Below, piece by piece: positions 14,874 through 23,650 of a stretch of DNA of 45,835 nt; the stretch's first letter is position 1; the number at the start of each line of letters is the position of its first letter. The notes below the pieces were generated by a model. The model did not search any database. It saw only the letters and a program-made list of their open reading frames with translations, and was not told the DNA's origin. Source of the stretch: Deltaproteobacteria bacterium HGW-Deltaproteobacteria-3 (GTDB lineage: Bacteria; Desulfobacterota; Desulfobulbia; Desulfobulbales; Desulfurivibrionaceae). The position numbers and the translations under genes are program-made. The stretch is from positions 1 to 45,835 of the forward strand of contig PHAW01000001.1 of assembly GCA_002841785.1 (NCBI GenBank), given 5' to 3'.

Positions 14874-15728
14874 ATGATCTTTTTTTCCGGACAAGCCGCA
14901 CGATTATTCCTTCTGCTGTTCTTCCTCTGTATCCTGCCATCTTCCCCGAGCCGGGCCGCGGAGCCCCCCCTTGAGCTGTGGATTCACCCCTATCTCCCCG
15001 CGCCGGAACTGGTGCGGCGGTTTACCCCCCTGGCCCGTTATCTGGAGGCAAAAACAGGGAGGAAGATCGAGATCAGAATTTCTTCTACCTACGAGAATTA
15101 CAAGAGACGGGTGGGTGAGGACCGGGCGGATCTTGCCTTTGTCGGGCCGTTTGCCTACGTCCAGATGAGCGAGCACCAGCGCGGCAGGACCATTCTCGCC
15201 GCGCTGGAGGGCAACGGCAAAACTTTGTTCCACGGGGTCATCGCGGTGCGGCGGGACGGGCCGATCAAAACCGTCCAGGATCTGGACGGCAAAAGCTTCG
15301 CCTTCGGCGACAAGGACTCCACCATGGGCACCCTGGTGCCCCGCTTCATGCTGCGAGAAGCGGGGCTTGGAGTCGACCGGCTCGGCCGCTACAGTTTTCT
15401 CCATTCCCACAACGATGTGGCCCTGGCGGTGCTGGGTGGTTTTTACGATGCGGGCGGGTTGAAGGAGGAGGTCTTCCACGAATACGCCCCCCGCGGTTTA
15501 AGAATTCTGGTCAGAAGCCCGCCCATCCCCGAACATCTCTTTCTGGCCGGAAAGAAGCTGCCCGCACCCCTGGTGGCGACCTTGCGCAACGCCCTGCTGC
15601 AGCTCAAGGATCCGGCAGTGCTCACCCCGATCCAGAAAACCGCCACCGGCATGGCGATGGCCACCGATCGGGATTACGACGGTCTCCGCCACATCGCCCG
15701 CAATCTCGGCCCCATGCCAGGAGAGTGA
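14874..15728 (+). CDS. PhnD-like phosphate/phosphonate-type binding protein, exported
   Basis: A 284-residue periplasmic binding protein of the PhnD/SsuA-like group. A signal peptide spans about 1-30 (ending SRAAEPP). ATG 14874 has GGAGGAG upstream; the in-frame GTG at 14868 lies inside that site and is rejected. Family motifs include FTPLARYLEAKTGRKIEI, the segment ADLAFVGPFAYVQM, and DLDGKSFAFGDKDSTMGTLVPR. It has no ABC permease or ATPase beside it. Instead a hybrid histidine kinase starts 3 bp after its stop, so it probably acts as the ligand sensor of a two-component system. The ligand is unknown (phosphate, phosphite, phosphonate or another oxyanion). Confidence 0.85.
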   Translation: MIFFSGQAARLFLLLFFLCILPSSPSRAAEPPLELWIHPYLPAPELVRRFTPLARYLEAKTGRKIEIRISSTYENYKRRVGEDRADLAFVGPFAYVQMSEHQRGRTILAALEGNGKTLFHGVIAVRRDGPIKTVQDLDGKSFAFGDKDSTMGTLVPRFMLREAGLGVDRLGRYSFLHSHNDVALAVLGGFYDAGGLKEEVFHEYAPRGLRILVRSPPIPEHLFLAGKKLPAPLVATLRNALLQLKDPAVLTPIQKTATGMAMATDRDYDGLRHIARNLGPMPGE

Positions 15729-15731
15729 TCC

Positions 15732-17912
15732 ATGCCGCTTTCCCCCAGGAACTACGGACAAACTCTTCTGGCCTTCATGCTGGTCCTGGCCTTGGTCCTG
15801 GTCGGGCTGGACAGTTTCTTTTTTCTGCGGGAACAGCACAAACACGATCTGGAACAGGACGAAAAGGCCCGGCACGACCTGGAGCTGATCGGCGCCTTCG
15901 TGGTTGAGCCCATGCTGCAGCAGGAGTTCAGCAAGGTGGAGCAGTTCCTCCTCCAATGGGGACGGAGTACCCAGGATGTGATGGGCATCCATGCTTTTTT
16001 CCCGCAAGGCCTGACTCTGGCCGAATTCACGCGAGACCTGCCCACCGACAATGTCCTCCGCGTCAGTACGCCGATCTATTTCGAGGGGCAGCATCTCCTG
16101 ACCCTGGAGATCGTCAAGGATCGGAGTCTGTCCTCCGCGCCTCTCCAACGCTTCAAGCGGGATCTGCTTATTTTTTCCCTGACCGTCACGGTTTTTATCG
16201 GCACGGTGCTGTGGTTTCTCCTCCGATTCATGGCCATCCGTCCCCTTGAGCGGGAAATCATCAGGCGTCAACAAGTGGAGGAAGAGCTGCACCAGGCCCA
16301 AGTCCTGCTGGAAGACCGGGTGGAAGAGCGGACCCGGGAGCTGACCGGGGCGGTGGAAGATCTCCATCGGGAGGTGGTGGAGCGCACCCGGGTCGAACAT
16401 GAGCTTGCCGCGGAAAAGGAGCGGCTGATGGTGACCCTGCGCAGTATCGGCGACGGAGTGATCAGCACCGATATCGAGGGCAGGGTGACCCTGCTCAACA
16501 AGGCGGCGGAGCGACTTACCGGCTGGGAACAGCACGAGGCGATGGGGCGCCCCGTGGAGGAGGTTTTTCGGCTGATTGACGGCGAGACCCGTTGTCCAAT
16601 GGAAACCCCTGTGACAAGGGTGCTGGGAACCGGGCATATCACCATGCTGGCCAGCCAGGCACTGCTGATCGCGAGAAACGGGATGGAGCGGGATGTCGCC
16701 GACAGCGCCGCCCCCATCCGCAACGAACAGAGCGAGATGGTGGGCGCGGTCCTGGTTTTTCGCGATGAAACGGAAAAAAACCGGATGACGGAGGATATCC
16801 TCAAGGTCAAGAAGCTGGAGTCGGTGGGGGTCATGGCCGGCGGGATCGCTCATGATTTCAACAACATCCTGGCTGCCATCCTGGGCAATATCGACCTTGC
16901 CATCCGTCAGACCAGCGACGAGGAAGGAGCCCGGCCCTTGCTGGAATCCGCTAAAAAGGCCTCCCTCCGGGCCAAGAAGCTGACCGGCCAGCTCCTCACC
17001 TTTGCCAAGGGCGGCGAACCGGTCAAGCATCTGGCCGCCATCGGTGAGGTGATCCGGGATTCCGCCGAATTCGTCCTGCGGGGCAGCAATGTGCGCGGCG
17101 ATTTCCATCTGGCCGATGATCTCTGGCCTGTTTCGATGGATTCTGGCCAGATCAGCCAGGTTGTTCAGAACATCATTCTCAATGCGGCCCAGGCCATGCC
17201 CGACGGCGGAGTGGTGGACATCTCCTGCCGCAATGTTCATCAGGAAAACCTCGCGGAAGATTCCGTAAACTATGTGCGTATCGTCATCCGTGACAACGGG
17301 GGCGGCATTCCCGCCAATCTGCTGGACAGCATCTTTGATCCTTATTTCACCACCAAGGAAGAGGGTCACGGACTGGGCCTCGCCGTCACCCATTCCATCG
17401 TTGCCAAGCACGGCGGCCGGATCAGCGTGGAGTCCAAGGAAGGACTGGGCACCACCTTCACCATCCACCTGCCCGCCTCTCCCGGGGAGAGGTTAGCCGA
17501 AGAGCCGGTGGTCAAGCCCGAAAAGGTGGAGGGCCAAGCCAGGATTCTGGTGATGGACGACGATGAGATGATCAGATCCATTACCCAGAACGTTCTCGAC
17601 CACCTCGGTTACACGGTGGTTCTTGCCGCAGACGGCCAGGAAGCACTCCGGCTCTATCGGGAGAACAGGGAGGCCGGCACCCCCATTGATCTGGCCATCA
17701 TGGACCTTACCATTCCCGGCGGCATGGGCGGCAAGGAGACGATCAGGGAGCTGCTCGTCCTTGATCCCGAGGCCAAGGTCATCGTGTCCAGCGGTTACTC
17801 CAACGACCCGGTGATGGCCAACTACAGGGAGTACGGCTTTGCGGCCATGCTCAGCAAACCCTTTGATGTCAGGGAGCTGTCCACCGAGATCGACAGGGTG
17901 CTGGCAGGTTGA
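15732..17912 (+). CDS. Hybrid sensor histidine kinase (TM-PAS-HisKA-HATPase-REC)
   Basis: A 726-residue membrane kinase. Transmembrane helices at about 11-31 and 145-167 enclose a short extracytoplasmic region. They are followed by a coiled coil (175-230), a PAS domain (about 231-350), a HisKA box with phospho-acceptor H374 in [10 protein letters not shown], an HATPase domain (N box QNIILNAAQAMPDG, G boxes DNGGGIP and GHGLGLA), and a C-terminal receiver domain (603-726) with D658 and conserved K near the end (SKPFD). It lies 3 bp after the PhnD-like gene, so the binding protein probably feeds this kinase. No separate output regulator is next to it. Confidence 0.92.
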   Translation: MPLSPRNYGQTLLAFMLVLALVLVGLDSFFFLREQHKHDLEQDEKARHDLELIGAFVVEPMLQQEFSKVEQFLLQWGRSTQDVMGIHAFFPQGLTLAEFTRDLPTDNVLRVSTPIYFEGQHLLTLEIVKDRSLSSAPLQRFKRDLLIFSLTVTVFIGTVLWFLLRFMAIRPLEREIIRRQQVEEELHQAQVLLEDRVEERTRELTGAVEDLHREVVERTRVEHELAAEKERLMVTLRSIGDGVISTDIEGRVTLLNKAAERLTGWEQHEAMGRPVEEVFRLIDGETRCPMETPVTRVLGTGHITMLASQALLIARNGMERDVADSAAPIRNEQSEMVGAVLVFRDETEKNRMTEDILKVKKLESVGVMAGGIAHDFNNILAAILGNIDLAIRQTSDEEGARPLLESAKKASLRAKKLTGQLLTFAKGGEPVKHLAAIGEVIRDSAEFVLRGSNVRGDFHLADDLWPVSMDSGQISQVVQNIILNAAQAMPDGGVVDISCRNVHQENLAEDSVNYVRIVIRDNGGGIPANLLDSIFDPYFTTKEEGHGLGLAVTHSIVAKHGGRISVESKEGLGTTFTIHLPASPGERLAEEPVVKPEKVEGQARILVMDDDEMIRSITQNVLDHLGYTVVLAADGQEALRLYRENREAGTPIDLAIMDLTIPGGMGGKETIRELLVLDPEAKVIVSSGYSNDPVMANYREYGFAAMLSKPFDVRELSTEIDRVLAG

Positions 17913-18233
17913 TTCCCGTCAGACCTCCGGCGGTTGAGGGTTGCGGCCGGAAGCCCGAGGGGGTTGGGTCCGGCAGGCTCCAGTCAAGGATATTGTCGAT
18001 ATTGAGTCTCCGGTAACTGTCCTGCAATGCGCGTTGTCGTCATTCCGGCGAAGGCCGGAATCCAGTAGTTTTGGGCGGGCAAAAAACAATTAACTAATTG
18101 AAGTAGTTGTGTAAATCACCATTTTTCTCCGTCAGTTTCTCAATCCAGGAAAACACAGAGTTGCTCGGCAAAATCGTGAGGGAATATAGGCCGTCCCTCA
18201 GGCCGTCCGGGGGGGGAGGGCTGTTTTTTGACA
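17913..18233. other. 321-bp intergenic stretch, no gene
   Basis: It contains one CATTCCGGCGAAGGCCGGAA palindrome at 18041-18065 and otherwise low-information AT-richer sequence. Neither strand has a plausible coding frame. Confidence 0.6.
18041..18065. repeat. ATTCCGGC-GAAG-GCCGGAAT palindrome
   Basis: Perfect 8-bp arms (18042-18049 and 18054-18061) enclose a GAAG tetraloop. This is a common intergenic palindrome of Proteobacteria. A related copy, CCCCGGC-CTTC-GCCGGGG, is at 33970-33987. Confidence 0.75.
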
Positions 18234-18566
18234 TCAACTCCCTAATGCCATTAGGACGGCTCCTTTGAGTTCCGGCAACTTCTTTTCCACAACGGCCCAG
18301 ACGGTCTCAATGTCGATACCAAGGTAATCATGAACCAGGATATTGCGCAGACCGGCGATTTTGTACCATTCAACCTCATGATGTTGCAATTTAAAATCGT
18401 CGGAGAGACGCTGGGTTGACTCGGCAAGCACCTGGAGGTTGCGAAGCACGGCATCCTGCACAATCGCCTGTGTCATAAAAGTCGATAAATCAATCCCCTC
18501 TATGTATGATTATATCTTTGCGATGCATTCCGCGATATGTATGAGATACAACTTGTCATCTTTCAC
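18234..18566 (-). pseudogene. HepT-type RNase toxin interrupted by a stop codon
   Basis: Reading leftward from a GTG at 18566, which overlaps the mntA stop as GTGA, the frame encodes a 110-codon HepT (DUF86) protein. The only interruption is TAA at 18512-18510 (codon 19, after IAECIAKI). The residues on both sides align with the family: DKLYLIHIAECIAKI before, SYIEGIDLSTFMTQAIVQ after. The catalytic RX4HXY motif is intact in GLRNILVHDYLG. HepT is the HEPN-fold ribonuclease toxin of the HepT-MntA system. An 80-residue frame from ATG 18476 remains but lacks the first helix. Either the toxin is inactivated, or the short form is made from the internal ATG. Confidence 0.8.
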
Positions 18567-18853
18567 AGCGGCCGGGCCTCGTTCATTATCTTGTCGCGCA
18601 AATACCAGTGCAGGCCACGTTCGGTCACGATGTCCACCTTTCGGCCCAAAAGCCCCTGGAGTTTGATGAGCGGCCCGCCCAGATCAAGCAAGGAGCGTCC
18701 TGCTTCCAAATCAACAAGAAAGTCGATGTCGCTTTCCGGGGTCTCCTCGCCACGGGACACAGAACCAAAGAGCCGCACATTCACCATGCCGTGTTCACTG
18801 GCAACAGAAAGAATTTTCTCGCGCTGTTGCTGAATCAACTGTAGTTCTCCCAT
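18563..18853 (-). CDS. mntA: MntA-type minimal nucleotidyltransferase antitoxin
   Basis: A 96-residue nucleotidyltransferase with the complete GSX10DXD signature: GSVSRGEETPESDIDFLVD at about 30-48. In HepT-MntA systems this enzyme neutralises the toxin by adding AMP units to the tyrosine of its RX4HXY motif. The start ATG 18853 follows GAGGTAA. The stop overlaps the GTG of hepT by 4 bp, the standard operon order. Because the toxin gene has a stop codon, this antitoxin may now be a leftover. Confidence 0.88.
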   Translation of the reverse strand: MGELQLIQQQREKILSVASEHGMVNVRLFGSVSRGEETPESDIDFLVDLEAGRSLLDLGGPLIKLQGLLGRKVDIVTERGLHWYLRDKIMNEARPL

Positions 18854-18877
18854 GGTTTACCTCACGAAAATGGGGAC

Positions 18878-18895
18878 GGTGTCTCCGGGGACACC
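18878..18895. repeat. GGTGTC-TCCGGG-GACACC hairpin
   Basis: Perfect 6-bp arms just upstream of mntA, within the phrase GGGGACGGTGTC, which often occurs in REP-type intergenic repeats. There is no T-run, so it is not a terminator. Confidence 0.4.
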
Positions 18896-19029
18896 CAGGG
18901 GGGGGCACCGATACAGATATCTTTTCCTCTAAATTTACACAAGTCTGACGTATAAGTCTATTTTCGGCCTTAAGTCGGCTGGGGAACCCCTCCTATCCAC
19001 TCCCCCAATTTCCATTTCACCTTTGCGGT

Positions 19030-19449
19030 CTAAAGCTCCGAGGTGCATTCCGGGCAACGCAGCGCCTTGACCGGAATGCTGGAGCAGCAGCGCGGGCATT
19101 CCTTGGTTGCGGGTTCAGGGGCAGGTGCTTCCTCTTTCTTCTTCAGGCGATTCACCTGCTTGATCAGCATGAAGATCGCAAAGGCCACGATGGTGAAATC
19201 CAGGATGGTGTTGATGAACACGCCATACTTCAGGGTGATCGCCTCGGCGGTTTCGGTTTTCGCCTTGAGGGTGAGGGCCAGATCGGAAAAATCGACATTG
19301 CCCATGATCAGGCCGATGGGCGGCATGATGACGTCCTGAACCAGGGAGCTGACAATCTTGCCGAAGGCGCTGCCGATGATGATGCCGACCGCCATGTCAA
19401 CGACGTTGCCGCGCATGGCAAACTCTTTGAATTCCTTCAGTATTTGCAT
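19030..19449 (-). CDS. mscL: Large-conductance mechanosensitive channel MscL with C-terminal zinc ribbon
   Basis: A 139-residue channel that opens under membrane tension to release solutes during osmotic downshock. The N-terminal helix and first membrane span ([20 protein letters not shown], then [21 protein letters not shown]) are canonical. The second span is about residues 74-96 ([20 protein letters not shown]). The C-terminus differs from the E. coli form: after an Ala/Pro/Glu linker it has CPRC and CPEC pairs about 15 residues apart, which look like a small zinc ribbon. The start at 19449 has GAGGAG upstream. Confidence 0.95.
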   Translation of the reverse strand: MQILKEFKEFAMRGNVVDMAVGIIIGSAFGKIVSSLVQDVIMPPIGLIMGNVDFSDLALTLKAKTETAEAITLKYGVFINTILDFTIVAFAIFMLIKQVNRLKKKEEAPAPEPATKECPRCCSSIPVKALRCPECTSEL

Positions 19450-19639
19450 GTTTTTCTCCTCGGTTATGGATGCGCTTTAGGCTGCGGGTAAGCAATCAAT
19501 GGATTTCCTCTCTTCCCTTCTCTGTATTGGGTCAAACAGCATCAAGCAGCATCGCCTTTTTTTGAGACTGGGTGTCAAGGCCTACACCATGTCGCGTTGC
19601 GCAGCATGGTGGGTTTGGCAGGGAATACCAGGGGCGGCC

Positions 19640-20800
19640 TCAGGGAAGGGGTGTTTCGATGTTGCGGGGGCAACGGAAGCGGAAGGTGGTGCCTTGTTCC
19701 GACGAGGAGGTGAAGCTGACTCGTCCCTTCAGGTAGCGCTCGCCCAGCAGTTTGATGCTGTAGGTGCCCAAACCCCGGCCCGCCCCCTTGGTGGAGAAGG
19801 AACGCTGGAAGATCTGCAATTGTACTTTCTCGGGCATGCAGCTCTGGTTGTGGACCCAGAACTCCAGGTCATTTTCGGCCTGCTCGCAGCCGAGGCGGAC
19901 CACACCCTCAGGGGGGGAGGCCTCGACACCATTCTTGGTCATGTTGATCAGGATGCGGTGCAGGAGTCGCGGGTCGGTGAAAAACGCCGTTGCCACGGCA
20001 TCGGCGGCAATTTCCACCCTGCAGGTTTGGTTGTTCCCGCCATTATTGTAAAAGGCCGCCACCTCGTCAAGCAGGGCAAGGCTTTCGCAGGGCGCGGCCT
20101 GCACGTGCAGGTCGTTGTTCTCCGCTGCAGCCAGGGCGGATTGCGCCTCGACCTCATCGGCCAGCCGATGCGTATAGCGGTGGAGAACGGTCTTGAACTG
20201 TTTCTCTTTTTCCGCATCCAGCTCTTTTTCGCAGAGGGTCCGGCTCATGCCCACCATGCCGGTGGCAATATTGGCCACATCGTGAAAGAAGATGCGCTCC
20301 AGAGCCCGCCGTCTTTTTTCATGGGAAATATCGGTGAGAAAGAAGAGGTGGAGGCTCTCGTCTCCGCCGGGGAAGGGCGCGGTCTGTACCCGGAAATCAA
20401 AGGATTTGCCGCTGCCCTCCTGCCTGATCCGGCATTCCTGGGCATCACCGTTTTCCGGCTGGTGCAGGAGGGGAGTGGCTTTGGCCGCGCCGCAGGTGGA
20501 ACAGAAGACGGTGGTGCCGCAGCCCAGAACGCTGTGCACTGCATGCTCGCAGGCCAGGGCGTCCCCGGGTTTTTTCCCCAGCACCTCGGAAAGAGATGTT
20601 GCGCCAAGGAAACCCAGAAAGGATTGATTGGCGAAAACGATCTGCCGGGTATGGTTGAGAACCAGGACAAAGCCGGGGAAAGCGTCCAGAACGTCCAGCA
20701 ACTGACGGTTGCTGCTGATGGCTTTGCTCTGGCTTTCGATTTTAGCCCGAGAACAGCGCAATTGCTGGGATGCTTCGGAAGGGCAGAGGTGGTCGTTCAT
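19640..20800 (-). CDS. PAS-domain sensor histidine kinase, cytoplasmic
   Basis: A 386-residue soluble kinase without membrane segments. It has an N-terminal helix, a PAS domain (about 36-160), a divergent phospho-acceptor box with H173 in RIFFHDVANIATG, and an HATPase domain (INMTKNGVEAS N box, GRGLGTYSIKLLG G box). The PAS core has a cysteine cluster, C84, C94, C100 and C103 (in LACEHAVH, LGCGTT and FCSTCGA), which could bind a metal or iron-sulfur cluster and sense redox state. ATG 20800 is chosen over the TTG at 20812; neither has a strong ribosome site. No response regulator is adjacent. Confidence 0.82.
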   Translation of the reverse strand: MNDHLCPSEASQQLRCSRAKIESQSKAISSNRQLLDVLDAFPGFVLVLNHTRQIVFANQSFLGFLGATSLSEVLGKKPGDALACEHAVHSVLGCGTTVFCSTCGAAKATPLLHQPENGDAQECRIRQEGSGKSFDFRVQTAPFPGGDESLHLFFLTDISHEKRRRALERIFFHDVANIATGMVGMSRTLCEKELDAEKEKQFKTVLHRYTHRLADEVEAQSALAAAENNDLHVQAAPCESLALLDEVAAFYNNGGNNQTCRVEIAADAVATAFFTDPRLLHRILINMTKNGVEASPPEGVVRLGCEQAENDLEFWVHNQSCMPEKVQLQIFQRSFSTKGAGRGLGTYSIKLLGERYLKGRVSFTSSSEQGTTFRFRCPRNIETPLP

Positions 20801-20984
20801 AGTCGGAGGCAAGGTCTTTCGCCGGAGTGGGTTAGGAGTGGGTTATTGGATGCAGGTAATCTTATCCCTGCAATGTGTTTTTGCAAAGGAAAAACATTCT
20901 GTAATCCACTGGGCACGGGGAAAACAGCAGGAAAGCACGCATTCCGCGAAGCTTCTGTTTGTCAGGGGCGCGTGGCTGTTTTTT

Positions 20985-21013
20985 TTGACTTTCCGTCTCC
21001 TATTGCATAGACT
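20985..21013 (+). promoter_or_regulatory. Sigma-70-like promoter
   Basis: TTGACT (20985-20990), a 17-bp spacer, then TAGACT (21008-21013). It lies 61 bp upstream of the antiporter remnant and would drive that and the universal stress protein. Confidence 0.5.
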
Positions 21014-21073
21014 TTTACCATGTGGGAATCACCCATGGAAAAAGCAAGAGGCGAATGGGAAAGGGGGCGGTGC

Positions 21074-21573
21074 ATGCATCTTGGGATAAAGCGCCTCGCG
21101 CCCTATCTGGGCGTATTCGAGCGCAAGGTGGCGCACCGGGAGTTGGATGGTTCGGCCGGGGATGACCGGAACATGTGGATGTTCTCCTCTTCGGTCTGGG
21201 GCGTTACGGCGCCGCGGTGGCGAGCAATCTGCGCGAACCGGGCTGCCGGTTGTTGGCGGTGGACTTTGATCCCGAGATGATGCGACGCCACATCCGCGAT
21301 GGCTACGCGGTCCATTATGGCGATGTCGAAGATCCGGAATTTATTGCCTCGTTGCCCTTGGAACAGGTTCAATGGGTCGTGAGCACCATGCGCGACCGCA
21401 CCATCAACCGGATTCTGCTCCACGGGCTTCGGCAGCAGGGGTACCCTGGCAAGGTGGCGCTCTCCGCCCCCAGCCGCCACGAGGCCCAACAATTTGAGAG
21501 GGAGGGAGTCGACCTGATCTTTGTCCCCCATGCCGAATCGAGATTGCAAACCAACCAGGGAGTCGCCGTATGA
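21074..21573 (+). pseudogene. Remnant of a Kef/Nha-type antiporter: frameshifted TrkA-N domain
   Basis: ATG 21074 (site AAAGGGGG) begins MHLGIKRLAPYLGVFERKVA, which resembles the linker after the last membrane helix of cation/proton antiporters. Near 21165-21175 the homology moves to another frame, VDVLLFGLGRYGAAVASNLR (from GTG 21175), a TrkA-N NAD-binding domain that continues to 21573. Such domains gate potassium or sodium/proton antiporters. The entire membrane part is absent upstream, and the two pieces are out of frame by one base, so this looks like a decayed gene. The 132-residue frame 21175-21573 could still be translated. Its TGA overlaps the next ATG, a trace of translational coupling. 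Confidence 0.65.
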
Positions 21574-22535
21574 AACGGTTCAAGAATATTCTGTATGTCT
21601 CCGAGGGGGGAGTGGATCAAACCTCCACCATGTCGCGGGCGGTGTCGCTGGCGGAAAACAATCAGGCCGAACTGACGGTCGTTGAGGTGATTCCCCGGTT
21701 TCCGGCGGGGAAGGCAAGGACTGATGGCATGCCGGATTTCAGCGAGTTGCAGGCGGCAATGGTGAGTGAACATCGGCAAAGTCTGGAGTCGTTTGTCAAG
21801 CCCCACTGCCAGCGGCTGAAAATTCAGCGCGAGGTGTTAATCGGCACGTCTTTTCTCGAAATTATCCGCGCCGTGCTGCGCCGTGGGTACGATCTGGTCG
21901 TCAAGCCCGCTGAAAATCCAGATTTTTTGAAGAGGCTCTTCGGCAGCGACGACATGCATCTGTTGCGCAAATGTCCTTGTCCGGTGTGGCTGATGAAGCC
22001 TCAGGAAAAATCTAATTACAGCAACATCCTCGCGGCGGTCGATTTTGACCCGCTGATGCCTGGAACCGAGGAGTTGGACCTCAACCAGCGGATTCTCGGC
22101 CTGGCCGCCTCGCTCGCGCTGTCCGATTTCGCCACCTTGCATCTGGGGCATGCCTGGGAGGCTTTTGCCGAAGGCAAAATCAGCGTATGGGGGCAAAACC
22201 CAGCCGCTGCGGCCACCTATGTCGAAAATGAACGTTTGCAGCACGAGGCCGGGTTGTACCAGTTGGGCGAGTGGCTGCGGAATCGGATCGGCCCGGAGGC
22301 TTATGACTACCTTGCTCCGCGCTTCCACCTCCGCAAAGGACAGGCGCGCAGGGTGGTTACTGCTCTGGCAGGGGAGTTGAAGGCGGATCTGGTTGTCATG
22401 GGGACGGTTGCGCGAACAGGCATTTCCGGTTTGATCATCGGCAACACCGCCGAGGCTATTCTGGAAGAGATACAGTGTTCCGTGCTTGCGCTCAAGCCCG
22501 CAGGGTTTGTCTCTCCGGTGAAGCTCGCCGAATAA
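21570..22535 (+). CDS. Universal stress protein, tandem UspA domains
   Basis: A 321-residue protein with two UspA domains (about 1-145 and 150-312), like E. coli UspE. The second domain has a good ATP-binding signature, MGTVARTGISGLIIGNTAE (near 283-301). The first has a degenerate one and a CPCPVWLMKP end. These cytoplasmic proteins help survival during starvation or redox stress. The start codon overlaps the stop of the TrkA-N remnant (ATGA). The last 108 bp are repeated at 27855-27962, downstream of the following gene cluster. Confidence 0.9.
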   Translation: MKRFKNILYVSEGGVDQTSTMSRAVSLAENNQAELTVVEVIPRFPAGKARTDGMPDFSELQAAMVSEHRQSLESFVKPHCQRLKIQREVLIGTSFLEIIRAVLRRGYDLVVKPAENPDFLKRLFGSDDMHLLRKCPCPVWLMKPQEKSNYSNILAAVDFDPLMPGTEELDLNQRILGLAASLALSDFATLHLGHAWEAFAEGKISVWGQNPAAAATYVENERLQHEAGLYQLGEWLRNRIGPEAYDYLAPRFHLRKGQARRVVTALAGELKADLVVMGTVARTGISGLIIGNTAEAILEEIQCSVLALKPAGFVSPVKLAE

Positions 22536-22633
22536 CGGCTGTCGGATTTGAGGATAATCGGCCTCCCATCTGTTCTCAAAAACAGAAGATGTTCCTTCGC
22601 AGGTTGGCCTGAATACAGAGGCAATGACAAGCA

Positions 22634-23644
22634 ATGCTCGGAAAAAGGCAGCATATCCTCACGATTTTCGCACTGACCGTGCTGATCACCTATCTGCATT
22701 TTGGCACAATGCGGCAGTTCTCACCGCGTATTGTTCTTGAAGAACTTTACTATATTCCGCTGCTTCTGGGGGTGTTTCGTTTCGGCTTGAAAGGTTCGCT
22801 CTTGACCTGGCTGTTCGTGTCGGCAGCGTATCTGCCGTTCTTTTTCGGCAATTGGACAACGACCTTTCCTGAATTTATGGACAGGGTTCTGCACTTGGTG
22901 TTCACCGGAGTTTTTGCTGGGGTTGCCTACTTTCTTGCCGACCGTGAGCGCAAAAAAAGCAATCAGGCGGAGCGTGAGCGGTATCTCGTCGGAATTGGTC
23001 AGGTTGCCACTGTTATTGTGCATGACCTGAAAAATCCCCTTATCTCTGTTCTCGGTTTCGCCCGAAGGATTCAGGAAGGAAAGGGCGATATTGCTCTGGG
23101 AGCCAGGACAATTGAGGAATCGGCGCAGAACATGCAGAAAATAGTCAATTCCGTGCTGGATTTTGCCAAGCCGCTGCAACTTGATTGCAAAGACGTCGAG
23201 ATGAGAGAACTCATCCAGCGGGCCGGTGAATCGTGCCGGACAAAAGCAGAGGAGAAAGGTGTCGCCCTGGCGATGCATCTGCCGCCCACCCCGATGATCA
23301 CTATAATTGACGGTTTTCACCTTGAGCGGGCCCTGGTCAATCTGATCGATAATGCCGTTGATGCTTCACCGCGTGGTGCGCCGGTAAGCATAACGGCAAC
23401 CGTCGAAAGGAATAAAATAACAATCACCATCAAAGACCAGGGCGCCGGAATGGATCGCGAAACGCTGTCGAATCTTTTCATGCCATTTTACACGACTAAA
23501 AATAAAGGCACAGGTCTTGGCCTGCCTATCTCAAGAAAAATTATTGAGGCGCATGCCGGCACCCTTGAGATCAAAAGCGGGCAAGGAACCGGAACGGAAG
23601 TGAAGATATGGCTGCCGGGGAAGGCGCGAATTTCACAGGAGTGA
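22634..23644 (+). CDS. Membrane sensor histidine kinase
   Basis: A 336-residue kinase with four or so hydrophobic segments in residues 9-102 (a 4-TM input region, no periplasmic sensor). It has a HisKA domain with H130 in TVIVHDLKNPLISVLGFARR and an HATPase domain (LVNLIDNAVDASP N box, DQGAGM and GTGLGLPISRKI G boxes). It resembles the AtoS/NtrB-type catalytic core. There is no receiver domain and no adjacent regulator. It is followed 6 bp later by the glycogen phosphorylase gene, so kinase and phosphorylase are almost certainly in one transcript. Confidence 0.9.
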   Translation: MLGKRQHILTIFALTVLITYLHFGTMRQFSPRIVLEELYYIPLLLGVFRFGLKGSLLTWLFVSAAYLPFFFGNWTTTFPEFMDRVLHLVFTGVFAGVAYFLADRERKKSNQAERERYLVGIGQVATVIVHDLKNPLISVLGFARRIQEGKGDIALGARTIEESAQNMQKIVNSVLDFAKPLQLDCKDVEMRELIQRAGESCRTKAEEKGVALAMHLPPTPMITIIDGFHLERALVNLIDNAVDASPRGAPVSITATVERNKITITIKDQGAGMDRETLSNLFMPFYTTKNKGTGLGLPISRKIIEAHAGTLEIKSGQGTGTEVKIWLPGKARISQE

Positions 23645-23650
23645 AACACT

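Noticed and set aside
19499-21010. Long rightward open frame opposite the PAS kinase
   Set aside because: The opposite strand encodes a clear PAS/HATPase kinase, and this frame has no recognisable domain.
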